Assembly: GCF_000212375.1 (NCBI RefSeq)
Contig: NC_015501.1
Location: forward strand, 248,001-312,000
Origin: Porphyromonas asaccharolytica DSM 20707
Lineage (GTDB): Bacteria; Bacteroidota; Bacteroidia; Bacteroidales; Porphyromonadaceae
DNA: 64,000 nt
Reading direction: 5' to 3'
Position numbers and translations under genes: made by a program. This document shows, piece after piece, positions 26,586 through 35,773 of this stretch (positions are counted from its first letter, which is position 1; each line of letters starts with the position of its first letter). The notes beneath the pieces are model-generated. The model was not told the origin of the DNA. It made no database searches and saw only the letters and a program-made list of their open reading frames with translations.

Positions 26586-29500
26586 ATGAGACATAGACTC
26601 CTATATATATACAGACCCATCTGCCTGCTGTTGGTCACGCTGCTTACGGCGCTGCTGGGGTTGGAGGCGCAGTCCGCAGACTATGCACCGCTCCGTGAGG
26701 GACACTGGGCGCGCCTCTCTGTGACGCGTACGGGCGTGCATAAGGTGACCTTTGCGGCGCTGCGCGAGGCGGGCATTGCGAACCCTGCCGAGGTACGTCT
26801 CTTCGGGCGTGGCGGAGCGATGCTCAGCGAGGTGCTAGAGGATAATAGTTTGCAGCTCATGCCTGTACCTATCTATGTGGCTGATGAGGCGGTTTACTTT
26901 TACGCTATGGGGATGACTGAGTGGATCCCTGAACTGTCGCAGCAGACCTTCCGCCATCAGCAAAACATCTACAGCAATAAGGGGTACTACCTAGCGACTG
27001 ATCGTGCGGATCTACCAGCGCATCGCATCGAGTCTCAGGGTGCGCAGCAGGCTACGGAGACGGCTGTGCGGACGAGCTTCTTGGCGCATGAAGTGCATGA
27101 GGAGGATCGCCACTCGCTACGTGCCTCGGGGCGTAAACTTTTTGGCGAACCACTCGGCGGACAGCCACTTTCAGTCCCGCTCGCACTTCCTGCTCCGCTC
27201 ACTCCTTCTGCCACGGGTCAGCTGACGGTGGCCTACGTGGGATTACCAGCGGAGGAGCAACCGCTCGAGCTGACGGTGCAACTGGGTAGCGAGACCTTCA
27301 AGGACTTTGTCCACCTAAGTGAGGGTGGTTCGTCAAGTAGAACCTATCTGGCAGGAATCTATCACGCCAAGCGCTTTGCCACAGCTCTCCCAGCGTCAAG
27401 TCAGAGCGTGGATGTACGACTACAAGTTTCGCCAGCAGGACGACCCGCCTACCTCGACTATGTATCACTGGTAGCACCCGTTGCCTTAGAGTATGGGGGG
27501 AAGGGGCAACTGACCTTTCGCAACTTCTCCACCAAACCAGGAGCTGTCGCAGAGCATCGCATCGGGATGACAGGTTCTGCCAGCGCGCTGCAGCTGTGGG
27601 GACGTACGGCCGAAGGTCAGGTGACGAGCTTGCCCGTAGCAGAGCAGGGAGGTGCCTTGACCTTTACGGGAGCGGTGACTGACGGGGCGGGGAGTCCTGT
27701 GGAGTACACGCTCTTTGCCCTTACGGATGCTTACCCTGTGGAGCAGGTGGTGGCGCTTCCTCACGGAGGGGTGCGTCTAGACACGGTGCCGGACTATCTG
27801 ATGATTACGACGGAGGCTTTGCGCCCCGCTGCGGAGCGCTTGGCCACTTACCACAGAGAGCACTCGGGGCTGCGGGTGCAGGTGGTGACGCAGCAAGAGC
27901 TTTTTGATGAATACAATGGCGGTACGCCCGATGCAACGGCTTATCGCTTGATGCTGTGGGACTATAAGCAGCGCTACGAGGCGGAGCATGGTGCGGGGAG
28001 CTATCACCCGCTGCTGCTCCTAATGGGCGATGGTGCTTATGACAATCGTAAGGTGTCGCAAGACTGGAGAGCGCGGGACTTTCAGCTGACGGAGTTCTTG
28101 CTGACTTATCAAGGAGAGAACTCGACCAATGTCTACAGCTACTCGACGGATGACTACTTTGGTCTCCTCTCGGAGGGGCAGCGTGGTGTAGGTATCGGGG
28201 CGCAAACGCTCTCGGTAGGTATCGGTCGTCTGCCGGTACGGAATCTGGCTGAGGCTGAGGCAGTAGTGGATAAAATAATCCGCTACGATAGCGAGCAGGT
28301 GCCAGGCGTGTGGCGTACGCGTGCTTGCTATGTCGCGGACAATATGGATGGATACTCGCATCTCTCGGAGGCCGACGGTATCGCTCAGCTTATGGAGCGA
28401 CTACAGCCTGAGCTGATGATCTCTAAAGTCTATATGGATGCCTATGCGCACAAGAATGTAGGCGGACGTACCTCAGTGCCAGAGGCGCATCGCAAACTGA
28501 TGGACGAGCTTCAGAAGGGGCTACTCCTCCTAGACTATACGGGACACGGAGGTCCCGCAGCGTGGAGCGATGAGCAGATATTGACGCAGGCGGATATTGT
28601 GCGCTTTGACTATCCGCACTTGCCAGTGTGGATTACGGCGACTTGTGACTTTACCAACTACGACCACCCGCAGACCTCGGCTGGAGAGTCGGCTATGCTC
28701 AATCCAACTAGTGGGGCTATCGCACTCTACACGACTACGCGTGTAGTGATGAACTTGGCTAATGAGCGTATGAATAGAGCGCTACATGAGAGTCTCTTCA
28801 CACCTCAAGAGGATGGCTTCCTGCGTCCTATGGGGATCGTGATGCGTGATGCGAAAAACGAGCTGATAAGCTCCGATACGACGAATAAGTTGAACTTCTT
28901 CCTCCTCGGTGACCCGGCTCTGCGCCTTCGTATGCCTGCCTACGAAACGGTCATCACGGAGCTAGCGGGTGTATCGCTCGACGAGCTCTCGGAGGGGGAG
29001 GCGGTGGCGCTCCACGCCATGGATAGTGTCCAGGTGCGGGGCTATGTGGCGAACAGTCAGGGGGTCGTGCAGGGTGACTTCACGGGTCGGCTCTTTGTGA
29101 CGGTCTTTGACGCTAAGGCTCAGGTCAAGACGCACATTGACAATGCGCCTGACAAGGATCCTGAGAAGATTACCTCCTTTGAGGACTACCCGGGGATGCT
29201 TTACGCCGGTATCGCTGAGGTAAAAGAGGGTCGCTTTGACTTCTCTTTTGTGGTGCCTAAAGACCTCCCTTATAGCGGGGGCAATGGCAAGATCAATCTC
29301 TATGCTTACAGTGATGCAAAGGGTAGCGAGCCTTACGAAGCGATGGGCGTGAGCCATGCGATCTGTGTCAAGCCCGGAGCAGGAGAGCACAGCGTGGTCG
29401 ATACGATACCGCCGGAGATACGAGAGCTCTACCTAGGTCATCCCAACTTCTCGATGGAGAACCCCATCGGCTCGACGCCACTCTTCGTTGCCACACTGGC

Positions 29501-30071
29501 TGACGCCTCAGGAATCAACCTTTCGGGAACGGGCGTAGGGCACAACATGACACTGGTAGTGGATGGTCGTGAGGACTTGACTTTTAACCTCAACAGCAGC
29601 TACACCGCCTCTGAGATGGAGGCGGGTGTGGGACGGGTGCTTTACCTACTGCCTGAGCTGCCCGATGGCGATCATACAGCGACTTTTACGGTGTGGGACG
29701 TGTGCAACAATGTGACGGAGCAGAGCTTTGCCTTCCGTGTGCGTGCTGGTCAAGCGCCGACGGTGGTCGAGAGTCGTGCTCGTCCTGGAGTCTTGACGGC
29801 TGATGATCCGCTGATTGTGGAGGTGTACAACAATGCGCCAGGCGTGGAGGTCGATGTGACTATCGAACTATACGACTATCGAGGTGCACTCGTTGCGCTC
29901 TCGCCACAGATGGTGGCTCGCTCTGGCTACGACACGCCGGCGCTGATACGCTGGGAGCCTAAGCTACAGACGGGTGGCACCTTGCTGCCGGGGCTTTACA
30001 TCTACCGCTTGCGGATGACGCAGGGTGACTCGGTACCAGCCTACACTTCGGGCAAGATTGTGGTGCGCTAA
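26586..30071 (+). CDS. porU: Type IX secretion system sortase PorU
   Basis: PorU is the surface gingipain-fold transpeptidase that removes the C-terminal signal of T9SS cargo and joins the cargo to anionic LPS. The 1161 residues match the known size. A signal peptide ends near GLEAQ. The family C25 catalytic pair is His654 (YTGHGG) and Cys687 (ATCDFTNYD); the position is close to the catalytic Cys690 reported for P. gingivalis PorU. The last 70 residues (LLPGLYIYRLRM, GKIVVR) resemble a T9SS sorting domain, which PorU keeps. The next gene, a permease, starts 29 bp later. The partner porV is not in this window. Recognition is strong. Confidence 0.93.
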   Translation: MRHRLLYIYRPICLLLVTLLTALLGLEAQSADYAPLREGHWARLSVTRTGVHKVTFAALREAGIANPAEVRLFGRGGAMLSEVLEDNSLQLMPVPIYVADEAVYFYAMGMTEWIPELSQQTFRHQQNIYSNKGYYLATDRADLPAHRIESQGAQQATETAVRTSFLAHEVHEEDRHSLRASGRKLFGEPLGGQPLSVPLALPAPLTPSATGQLTVAYVGLPAEEQPLELTVQLGSETFKDFVHLSEGGSSSRTYLAGIYHAKRFATALPASSQSVDVRLQVSPAGRPAYLDYVSLVAPVALEYGGKGQLTFRNFSTKPGAVAEHRIGMTGSASALQLWGRTAEGQVTSLPVAEQGGALTFTGAVTDGAGSPVEYTLFALTDAYPVEQVVALPHGGVRLDTVPDYLMITTEALRPAAERLATYHREHSGLRVQVVTQQELFDEYNGGTPDATAYRLMLWDYKQRYEAEHGAGSYHPLLLLMGDGAYDNRKVSQDWRARDFQLTEFLLTYQGENSTNVYSYSTDDYFGLLSEGQRGVGIGAQTLSVGIGRLPVRNLAEAEAVVDKIIRYDSEQVPGVWRTRACYVADNMDGYSHLSEADGIAQLMERLQPELMISKVYMDAYAHKNVGGRTSVPEAHRKLMDELQKGLLLLDYTGHGGPAAWSDEQILTQADIVRFDYPHLPVWITATCDFTNYDHPQTSAGESAMLNPTSGAIALYTTTRVVMNLANERMNRALHESLFTPQEDGFLRPMGIVMRDAKNELISSDTTNKLNFFLLGDPALRLRMPAYETVITELAGVSLDELSEGEAVALHAMDSVQVRGYVANSQGVVQGDFTGRLFVTVFDAKAQVKTHIDNAPDKDPEKITSFEDYPGMLYAGIAEVKEGRFDFSFVVPKDLPYSGGNGKINLYAYSDAKGSEPYEAMGVSHAICVKPGAGEHSVVDTIPPEIRELYLGHPNFSMENPIGSTPLFVATLADASGINLSGTGVGHNMTLVVDGREDLTFNLNSSYTASEMEAGVGRVLYLLPELPDGDHTATFTVWDVCNNVTEQSFAFRVRAGQAPTVVESRARPGVLTADDPLIVEVYNNAPGVEVDVTIELYDYRGALVALSPQMVARSGYDTPALIRWEPKLQTGGTLLPGLYIYRLRMTQGDSVPAYTSGKIVVR

Positions 30072-30100
30072 GAGACTCTAACCAAGTAATCTGTTTCGTT

Positions 30101-30910
30101 ATGCAGTCCGATCTCTTAGCTCTAGTCTCAGGTTCAACGCCTTTTGTGGCGGTGGTGGTGATGGCTCTCCTCGTGGCAATCAATCCGTGTCCACTGGCGA
30201 CGGTGGTTTCCTCGCTGCTCTTTCTGACGGGGCGACAGACGAGTAGACGGCAGGGGTGGTGGATCGCTACGCTCTATGCACTGGGGCGTGCGCTGCTCTA
30301 CTTCTTGCTCGGGTTGCTCTCGGCTTGGCTCTTGAGGACGAGCATTCAGACGCTCCAACTACAAGAGCAGATCCTGTATGGCTTGGAGCATTGGCTGGGA
30401 CCGCTAATCATTCTATTGGGAGTGCTGCTATGGCTGTTCGGTCGTCACGATCATCACGACCATCACGATCATGAGGGACATCAGCACGAGGCGGAGCCGA
30501 TGCATCAAGCGGAGGAGCATGATCATGAGCACAAGCAACCGCTAGAGCGGCAGGGGGCGTGGAGCTGGCGAGTTCTCTGGCTAGGCTTTAGCTCGGCTCT
30601 CTTCTTCTGTCCCGCTACGGGGTTGATCTACTTCGGTATGCTGGTGCCTATGACGGCTCAGGCGGGGGGCGCTATGGGGTTGCTCTATTTGGGACTCTTT
30701 GCGCTCCTAACGGCTAGTGTCGCTTATCCCGTCTATGGGCTGATACGTATGGGGATGAGTCGCTTAGTGCGATTCGCTGGCGATATGCAGCGGTGGCGCA
30801 AGTGGCTCAATGTAGGGGTCTCGCTCCTTTTCATTGTGATGGGCGTTGTGATCACGCTCGTTCACCTGCTGCATGGTCACGAGTCGGCGGCACTGGTCGG
30901 ATCTTTGTAG
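30101..30910 (+). CDS. Six-helix CcdA/ArsG-like permease with histidine-rich loop
   Basis: This 269-residue inner-membrane protein has about six helices in two related halves. Each half carries a Cys-Pro motif (NPCPLAT in helix 1, FFCPATG in helix 4), as in the CcdA/DsbD transmembrane fold and the ArsG-type permeases annotated in Bacteroidetes. Between the halves (about 113-148) lies a loop very rich in His, Asp and Glu (HDHHDHHDHEGHQHE), likely metal-binding. It may pass electrons across the membrane or move a metal or organoarsenical; I cannot decide. It follows porU by 29 bp and overlaps the opposite-strand exonuclease-like gene by 34 bp. Confidence 0.75.
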   Translation: MQSDLLALVSGSTPFVAVVVMALLVAINPCPLATVVSSLLFLTGRQTSRRQGWWIATLYALGRALLYFLLGLLSAWLLRTSIQTLQLQEQILYGLEHWLGPLIILLGVLLWLFGRHDHHDHHDHEGHQHEAEPMHQAEEHDHEHKQPLERQGAWSWRVLWLGFSSALFFCPATGLIYFGMLVPMTAQAGGAMGLLYLGLFALLTASVAYPVYGLIRMGMSRLVRFAGDMQRWRKWLNVGVSLLFIVMGVVITLVHLLHGHESAALVGSL

Positions 30911-31668
30911 AGCTTGATGAAGCAGTGCGTGGCGAGGACCACGTCGTGACGAGACTTGAGCTGGTAGATGATCTCTAGATCCTCGCGACCCCACAGGAGC
31001 TTGCTGTAAAGCGTCTCTAGACTGATGCGTGTCTGTAGAGGATCGGCTTGGTAGTGCAAGATGAGGTAGTTGATGCCTTGGCGCATAGTGCAGAAGCTTC
31101 GCTTGGACCGCAGGCTCTCACTGGGCAACTGGTAGTGCTGCAGGTCGTGCGCTAGGACGGCTAGATGAAAGGCGAGGCTATGCCCCACAATCATTTGCGT
31201 AGTCTCTAGATCTCTGAGGAATAGCTCTAATACGGCTTGGGGTGGCTCGCCATGCCCTGCGACAAACTCGGTCGTCAGCTGGTGGTAGTCGGTTGCTTCG
31301 CTGGTGATCGGCATGCCACTGAGCAGGAGATGGTCTTCGCTCCGTACGACGCGTAGCTCTTCGTCTAGGAGGAGCCACGAGAGACTCGCTAGGAGTGGGG
31401 TGTCGATAGCGGAGAGCTGTGTCTCGTCGAGCGTGTCGTGCAGGTAGCATACGGTCTCGGTGTCTACCACTAGGTAGCGGGGCGTGTCACCCTCGGGTGC
31501 TGTGCTAAGCTGCAGGAGCGGTGACTCCTCGATACTGAGCGCACAATGCGAAGCGAAGTCACGCTCTACGCCTTTGTAGACGGGATTGTGCTTGCGCAGT
31601 CGCTTACGACCGAAGGTGGTGATGCCACCAGCTAAGATCAATAGGAGCAGGAGGTCAACCCAAGTCAT
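30877..31668 (-). CDS. Membrane-anchored DnaQ/RNase T-fold exonuclease-like protein, degenerate active site
   Basis: This 263-residue protein has an N-terminal membrane anchor (5-19) and then a DEDD exonuclease fold. The Exo I motif is intact (YLVVDTETV, Asp69 and Glu71). The Exo II position reads GHSLAFHLAVL, with His168 where Asp is expected. In Exo III, His241 is followed five residues on by Ala246, where DEDDh enzymes have Asp. Two of the four acidic ligands therefore seem lost, so nuclease activity is doubtful. It may bind nucleic acid or nucleotides. It is the last gene of a leftward run from metG, 43 bp after the 5'-nucleotidase gene, and overlaps the CcdA-like gene tail to tail by 34 bp. 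Confidence 0.68.
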   Translation of the reverse strand: MTWVDLLLLLILAGGITTFGRKRLRKHNPVYKGVERDFASHCALSIEESPLLQLSTAPEGDTPRYLVVDTETVCYLHDTLDETQLSAIDTPLLASLSWLLLDEELRVVRSEDHLLLSGMPITSEATDYHQLTTEFVAGHGEPPQAVLELFLRDLETTQMIVGHSLAFHLAVLAHDLQHYQLPSESLRSKRSFCTMRQGINYLILHYQADPLQTRISLETLYSKLLWGREDLEIIYQLKSRHDVVLATHCFIKLYKDPTSAADS

Positions 31669-31711
31669 AGTCTAGTTGAGGTTTAGGCAGGGGCATTGGG
31701 TCGCACCCTCT

Positions 31712-33469
31712 TTACTTATCAAGGCTCTCCTCAATGATGCGGCGATCTCGTGCCATCGCTGGCGCAGCTTGCTCTTTAGGGATGAAGGCCCAGTTGTTGT
31801 AGCGGGGCGGTGTGAGTGGCTGGTGCGTTTTTGCCCACTCGATGAGGTGATAGCGTAGGTCATAAGGCGAAACCCAAACGACGCGCTGGCGCAACTCTTC
31901 GGGCGAAATCTTCGCTCCTTGCGTCAGATGCCCTCCGCCACCGATAGCTCGGTAAGAGTTGACCGCTACCGTGTAGACGCTGTCGGTCGAGAAGGGGCGT
32001 CCGTCAGACAGACGCTCGATGGTTACCCGCTCGCCTTGAGCTTTGCGCAGATCAACCGTGTAGTCAATACCAGCAGCTGCGCTGAAGTTGAAGGTCGGAT
32101 TGACCGTCGGGAAGCGTTGCTCATCAGCTTGATCCTTCAGATAGAGCAGATGCTCTCCAGAGCTAGCATCGGGACCGCACCATAAGCCGTAAGAGTACTC
32201 TAGATAGTCCTGTATCTCTTGCCCTGAGAGGCGCAGCTTGTAGAGATAGTTCTCATAGGGATAGATGTCGAAGAAGTTTCGTACCCGTAGCGTGTCAGCA
32301 GACTGTGACAAGGAGAGACGATGCGGTGCGGAGAAGGAGATGTCTGCCTCGCTCAAGTCTAGCTGTAGCTGATGAAGCAGAGAGATATAAGCGGAGGGTC
32401 CGAAGAGCGCATCCACCCCTACTAATGGCTCGGTGAGCTGTGTGATAGGCTCAGCGATAAAGCTTCGTACCGTGTCGGCAAAGCCTGAGAAATAACTGAC
32501 GAAAGCGGAGTCTACTGGTACGGAAGCCATTGAGACGATCTCTCCTTGGAGCTTTTTGTCGATCACTTTGTCACCCTGCTTGGTAATGGAGACCGTCACG
32601 TCCGCCACGTTTCTCGCATGGCTCCCAGGATTGATCAGCAAGACGGTAGAGCCGGCTGGACTCTGCACGGTCGTCTGATTAGCCTGATGATCATGTCCGT
32701 AGAGGATGAGGTCGATACCGGAGACTCTGTTTGCCAACTGCATGGCAAAGTTCTCACCTCCTTGCTCATCGCCTAGCCCCGAGTGCATCAGGACTATAAG
32801 CAGGTCGGGATGGACATGCTCTTGGATCGCAGGAATCCACACATGAGCAGTAGCGATCGGACTAGCAAAGGTCATCCCCTCATAAGAGGATTGGGGGATC
32901 CACTCTGGCACGGATGGAGTGATCAGCCCGAGAACAGCAACTTTGACCCCGTCGACCGTGTGTACGCTGTAGGGCGAGTAGTAAGGCTTGCCCTTGAGGG
33001 GACCATCGCTGTGTACGATGTTGGCGGCCAGCAGTGGTGTCGCCATATCGCGTTGCCAGCGATGGTAGACGCTCGGCGTAGCCTCTAGATCATGGTTGCC
33101 CACGACGGCTGCATCGTAGCCCAGCAGCGTCATAGCATCGGAGACGAAGTGCGTGCGCACGGTGTCGACAAAGTTGGAGTAGTAGACCGCCGCATTACCT
33201 TGTAGCACATCACCTCCGTCGAAGAGCAATGTACTCGTCGGGAACTCTTTCCTCACTTGAGTCACATAGGTAGAGACACGCGCCAGTCCGCTAGGCGTAC
33301 AGCTGTCCTGGACAAAGTCGTAGCCCAGTATGTTGCCGTGTACATCGGTTGTGTGTAGGATACGAATTGTGTGAGTCTCTCGCTCTGCCTTTTTGCAACT
33401 AGCAAAGCTCCCCAGCAAGAGGAGCGCAGCGAGACAATAAAGTAGGGTACGATGCTGAAATTGGTTCAT
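31712..33469 (-). CDS. 5'-nucleotidase / cyclic phosphodiesterase family lipoprotein
   Basis: I start it at the ATG at 33467-33469 (585 residues), which gives a lipoprotein signal (GSFASC, acylated Cys25). The longer in-frame ORF begins inside the upstream gene. The metallophosphatase domain shows TTDVHGN, DGGDVLQGN, VGNHDLE and LYGHDHQAN. The C-terminal 5'-nucleotidase domain runs from about 320, with the usual NFFDIYPYENYLYKL segment. It should hydrolyse extracellular or periplasmic nucleotides, perhaps also 2',3'-cyclic ones, to nucleosides for uptake. It lies 22 bp after the Gfo/Idh gene in the metG run. Confidence 0.88.
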   Translation of the reverse strand: MNQFQHRTLLYCLAALLLLGSFASCKKAERETHTIRILHTTDVHGNILGYDFVQDSCTPSGLARVSTYVTQVRKEFPTSTLLFDGGDVLQGNAAVYYSNFVDTVRTHFVSDAMTLLGYDAAVVGNHDLEATPSVYHRWQRDMATPLLAANIVHSDGPLKGKPYYSPYSVHTVDGVKVAVLGLITPSVPEWIPQSSYEGMTFASPIATAHVWIPAIQEHVHPDLLIVLMHSGLGDEQGGENFAMQLANRVSGIDLILYGHDHQANQTTVQSPAGSTVLLINPGSHARNVADVTVSITKQGDKVIDKKLQGEIVSMASVPVDSAFVSYFSGFADTVRSFIAEPITQLTEPLVGVDALFGPSAYISLLHQLQLDLSEADISFSAPHRLSLSQSADTLRVRNFFDIYPYENYLYKLRLSGQEIQDYLEYSYGLWCGPDASSGEHLLYLKDQADEQRFPTVNPTFNFSAAAGIDYTVDLRKAQGERVTIERLSDGRPFSTDSVYTVAVNSYRAIGGGGHLTQGAKISPEELRQRVVWVSPYDLRYHLIEWAKTHQPLTPPRYNNWAFIPKEQAAPAMARDRRIIEESLDK

Positions 33470-33491
33470 AGCGTGAGGGGCTTTCTTAGGA

Positions 33492-34574
33492 CTACTTGTC
33501 TGAGAGGTAAGGGTTGTACTGGTAGATGCTGCGAATGAGGCGCACGACACGCAGGGCATCCTCTATCTCCACCGCCTGAGCGGTCGGATCTCCCAGCAGA
33601 GCGCGTGCCGTGTGGTCGATAACGAAGTGATGGTTTTGCGCCGAGCCACTGTAGGCTCCGTAGGCGTTGCCTGGCTCGCTCTCGCCTAGGTCGGGGCGGT
33701 CGTAGCCGTCTATGACGCAGTGCGTTAGCTTGTTCATAAAGGGACCATCGAGGACGATGCACCCACGCTCGCCTAGCACGGTGAGGCGCACCCCGCAGTT
33801 GGTCCCGTAGACCGCTGTCGAGTAGGTCAGCAGTCCCGTCGTATCTTGCGGGAAGGTGAGCTGCACCACGCCCGAGTCCTCAAAGTCTACCATCGTCTGG
33901 TGATTGTAATTGTAGAAGCTCCCGCCCTGCACCTCTGGCATGCCGAAGCACCAGATCAGTAGATCGAGGAAGTGTGAGTACTGCGTGAAGAGCGTCCCGC
34001 CATCTAGCTTGAGGTCGCCATGCCAGCGACGAGGTAGGTAGTAACGCTCGTCACGATTCCAGAGACACTGCAGCTCGATCTGGTAAAGCTTGCCGAGACG
34101 CTTCTTTTCGATCACCTGGTGGAGCCACGCCGAAACGGGCGTGAAGCGGTTTTGCAAGACACTATATAGGTGACAGCCGTGAGCCTTCGCTAGGGCGATC
34201 AACTCCTCGCCCTCGTCGGGGTGTAGCACAGCGGGCTTCTCGATGAGGAGCGACTTGCCCGCCTTGATCAGCTCTAGAGCAATCGGGTAGTGCAGTCCGT
34301 TGGGAACGCAGATCGATGCCACATCGAAGGTGTCTCCCCCACGCTCTAGGAGCTCCTCAACGCTTGGATAAAAGGGAACCTCGGCAAACTGCGCAGCGCC
34401 ACACTCCGAAGCGCGGAGCACGTCGACCATTCCGGCCAACTGCGTCTGCGGATGCTTCGAGATATGCTCCATGTGTCGGCGGCCAATGTGTCCACACCCC
34501 ACGACTACCCAGCGAAGGGGGCTATGGAGTGGCGTAGGCGATGAGGTCGCTAGGTCGTTGTGCTTTGCTGTCAT
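33492..34574 (-). CDS. Gfo/Idh/MocA-family NAD(P)-dependent oxidoreductase
   Basis: The 360-residue protein has an N-terminal Rossmann fold (VVVGCGHIGRRHMEHI), the EKP motif (LLIEKPAVLHPDE) with its catalytic-site lysine, and a C-terminal substrate domain (about 150-340). Such enzymes oxidise sugars or sugar nucleotides. It sits 20 bp after a DegT/DnrJ aminotransferase. The pair resembles the WbpB-WbpE step that makes amino sugars for A-LPS in P. gingivalis, but the N-terminus is not especially close to WbpB as I recall it. Nucleotide-sugar oxidation is likely; the exact sugar is unknown. Confidence 0.85.
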   Translation of the reverse strand: MTAKHNDLATSSPTPLHSPLRWVVVGCGHIGRRHMEHISKHPQTQLAGMVDVLRASECGAAQFAEVPFYPSVEELLERGGDTFDVASICVPNGLHYPIALELIKAGKSLLIEKPAVLHPDEGEELIALAKAHGCHLYSVLQNRFTPVSAWLHQVIEKKRLGKLYQIELQCLWNRDERYYLPRRWHGDLKLDGGTLFTQYSHFLDLLIWCFGMPEVQGGSFYNYNHQTMVDFEDSGVVQLTFPQDTTGLLTYSTAVYGTNCGVRLTVLGERGCIVLDGPFMNKLTHCVIDGYDRPDLGESEPGNAYGAYSGSAQNHHFVIDHTARALLGDPTAQAVEIEDALRVVRLIRSIYQYNPYLSDK

Positions 34575-34594
34575 AGTGAGGGGAAGAAAGGCTT

Positions 34595-35761
34595 TTATAG
34601 TAGAAATTGTCTGATCCGCTCGCAGATCTCGCTAATCTGCTCGGAGGTAGTCGTTGGGGCTATCGGCAGCGAGAGCATCGTCTGCTGGAGCTCCTCCGCT
34701 ACGGGGCAGGAAGCCTCAGACGAGCCGTCACTGTAAGCCGCTATCTGGTGAAGCATCTTCGGGTAGTAGACTCGAGCATCGATACCCGCAGTGCGTAGTT
34801 CGTTGAGTAGTCCGTCTCGCTTGTCAGAGGGTACGCAGATTGTGTAGAGGTAGAGCGCTTCGGGCTGGTCCCCACTACGCCACGGACGTCTCACCATCGG
34901 GAGGTCGGCCAGCAATTCGTCGTAGAGGTCGGCCAGTGCGCTACGTCGTCGGTTTGCCTCGTTCAGGTGACCTAGCTTAACTCGTAGCACGGCTGCTTGG
35001 AGCGCATCGAGACGACTGTTGTAGCCACACCGCTCGTACTGGTAGCGTGTGCGCTGACCGTGGTTGGCCAGTTGGCGCAAACGCTCCGCCAGCTGCTGGT
35101 CATGCGGTACGAAAGCTGCGCCCCCATCGCCCATACAGCCTAGCGGCTTGGTCGGAAAGAAGCTCGTCGTGCCGATCGTACCTCGTGTGCCTAGCGGTAC
35201 AGAACTCCACAGGCACCCCGAAGCCATCTCGCCTAAGCCACCCATCCCCTGTGCATTGTCCTCAATCCACGGAATCTGATGTTGCTCGCAGAAGTCCGCT
35301 AGCTCTACCGCTGGGCAGGGCATACCGTACATATTGACCGCTATGAGTGCCACCGTACGAGGGGTGAGAAGCGACTCCAGATAGTCTGGCGAACCATTCA
35401 TCTGAAAGGAGACACGCCCCTTGCTGCTCGGCGAGGGCATCACGTCAGCCCAAACAGGTCGGAGTCCTAGATGACAGACCGCCTCGGCAGCCGCCACATA
35501 GTTGTGCGTGGCGACGATTACCTCGCCACCCCGGGGCAGCTCTAGTGCAGCCAGAGCCAGCAAGAGCGCATCGCTCCCGTTGCCACAGCTGATGACACTC
35601 CACGGTTCTAGCTCTAGATAATTCGCCAGCTCCGCCTCAAAGGCACGCACCTCCTCACCGCCAATGTAGCCGCCCGAGGCGACAACCCTCCCGATGCTCC
35701 TATCGAGCTCAGCTTGGTAGTAGAGATGTTCTTCGGGTAGGTTGACTAGAGGGATGCGCAT
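34595..35761 (-). CDS. DegT/DnrJ/EryC1/StrS-family sugar aminotransferase, PorR/WbpE-like
   Basis: This 388-residue PLP enzyme transfers an amino group to a keto-sugar nucleotide. The PLP lysine lies in SFFPTKPLGCMGDGGA, and the active site includes WIEDNAQGMGG. P. gingivalis PorR is a WbpE-type enzyme of this family, required for A-LPS and so for anchoring T9SS cargo; its size is similar. The next gene is a Gfo/Idh oxidoreductase, as expected for a two-step oxidation and transamination. Whether it is PorR itself needs a tree. It lies 12 bp after metG. Confidence 0.86.
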   Translation of the reverse strand: MRIPLVNLPEEHLYYQAELDRSIGRVVASGGYIGGEEVRAFEAELANYLELEPWSVISCGNGSDALLLALAALELPRGGEVIVATHNYVAAAEAVCHLGLRPVWADVMPSPSSKGRVSFQMNGSPDYLESLLTPRTVALIAVNMYGMPCPAVELADFCEQHQIPWIEDNAQGMGGLGEMASGCLWSSVPLGTRGTIGTTSFFPTKPLGCMGDGGAAFVPHDQQLAERLRQLANHGQRTRYQYERCGYNSRLDALQAAVLRVKLGHLNEANRRRSALADLYDELLADLPMVRRPWRSGDQPEALYLYTICVPSDKRDGLLNELRTAGIDARVYYPKMLHQIAAYSDGSSEASCPVAEELQQTMLSLPIAPTTTSEQISEICERIRQFLL

Positions 35762-35773
35762 GTCGCTGTGGGG

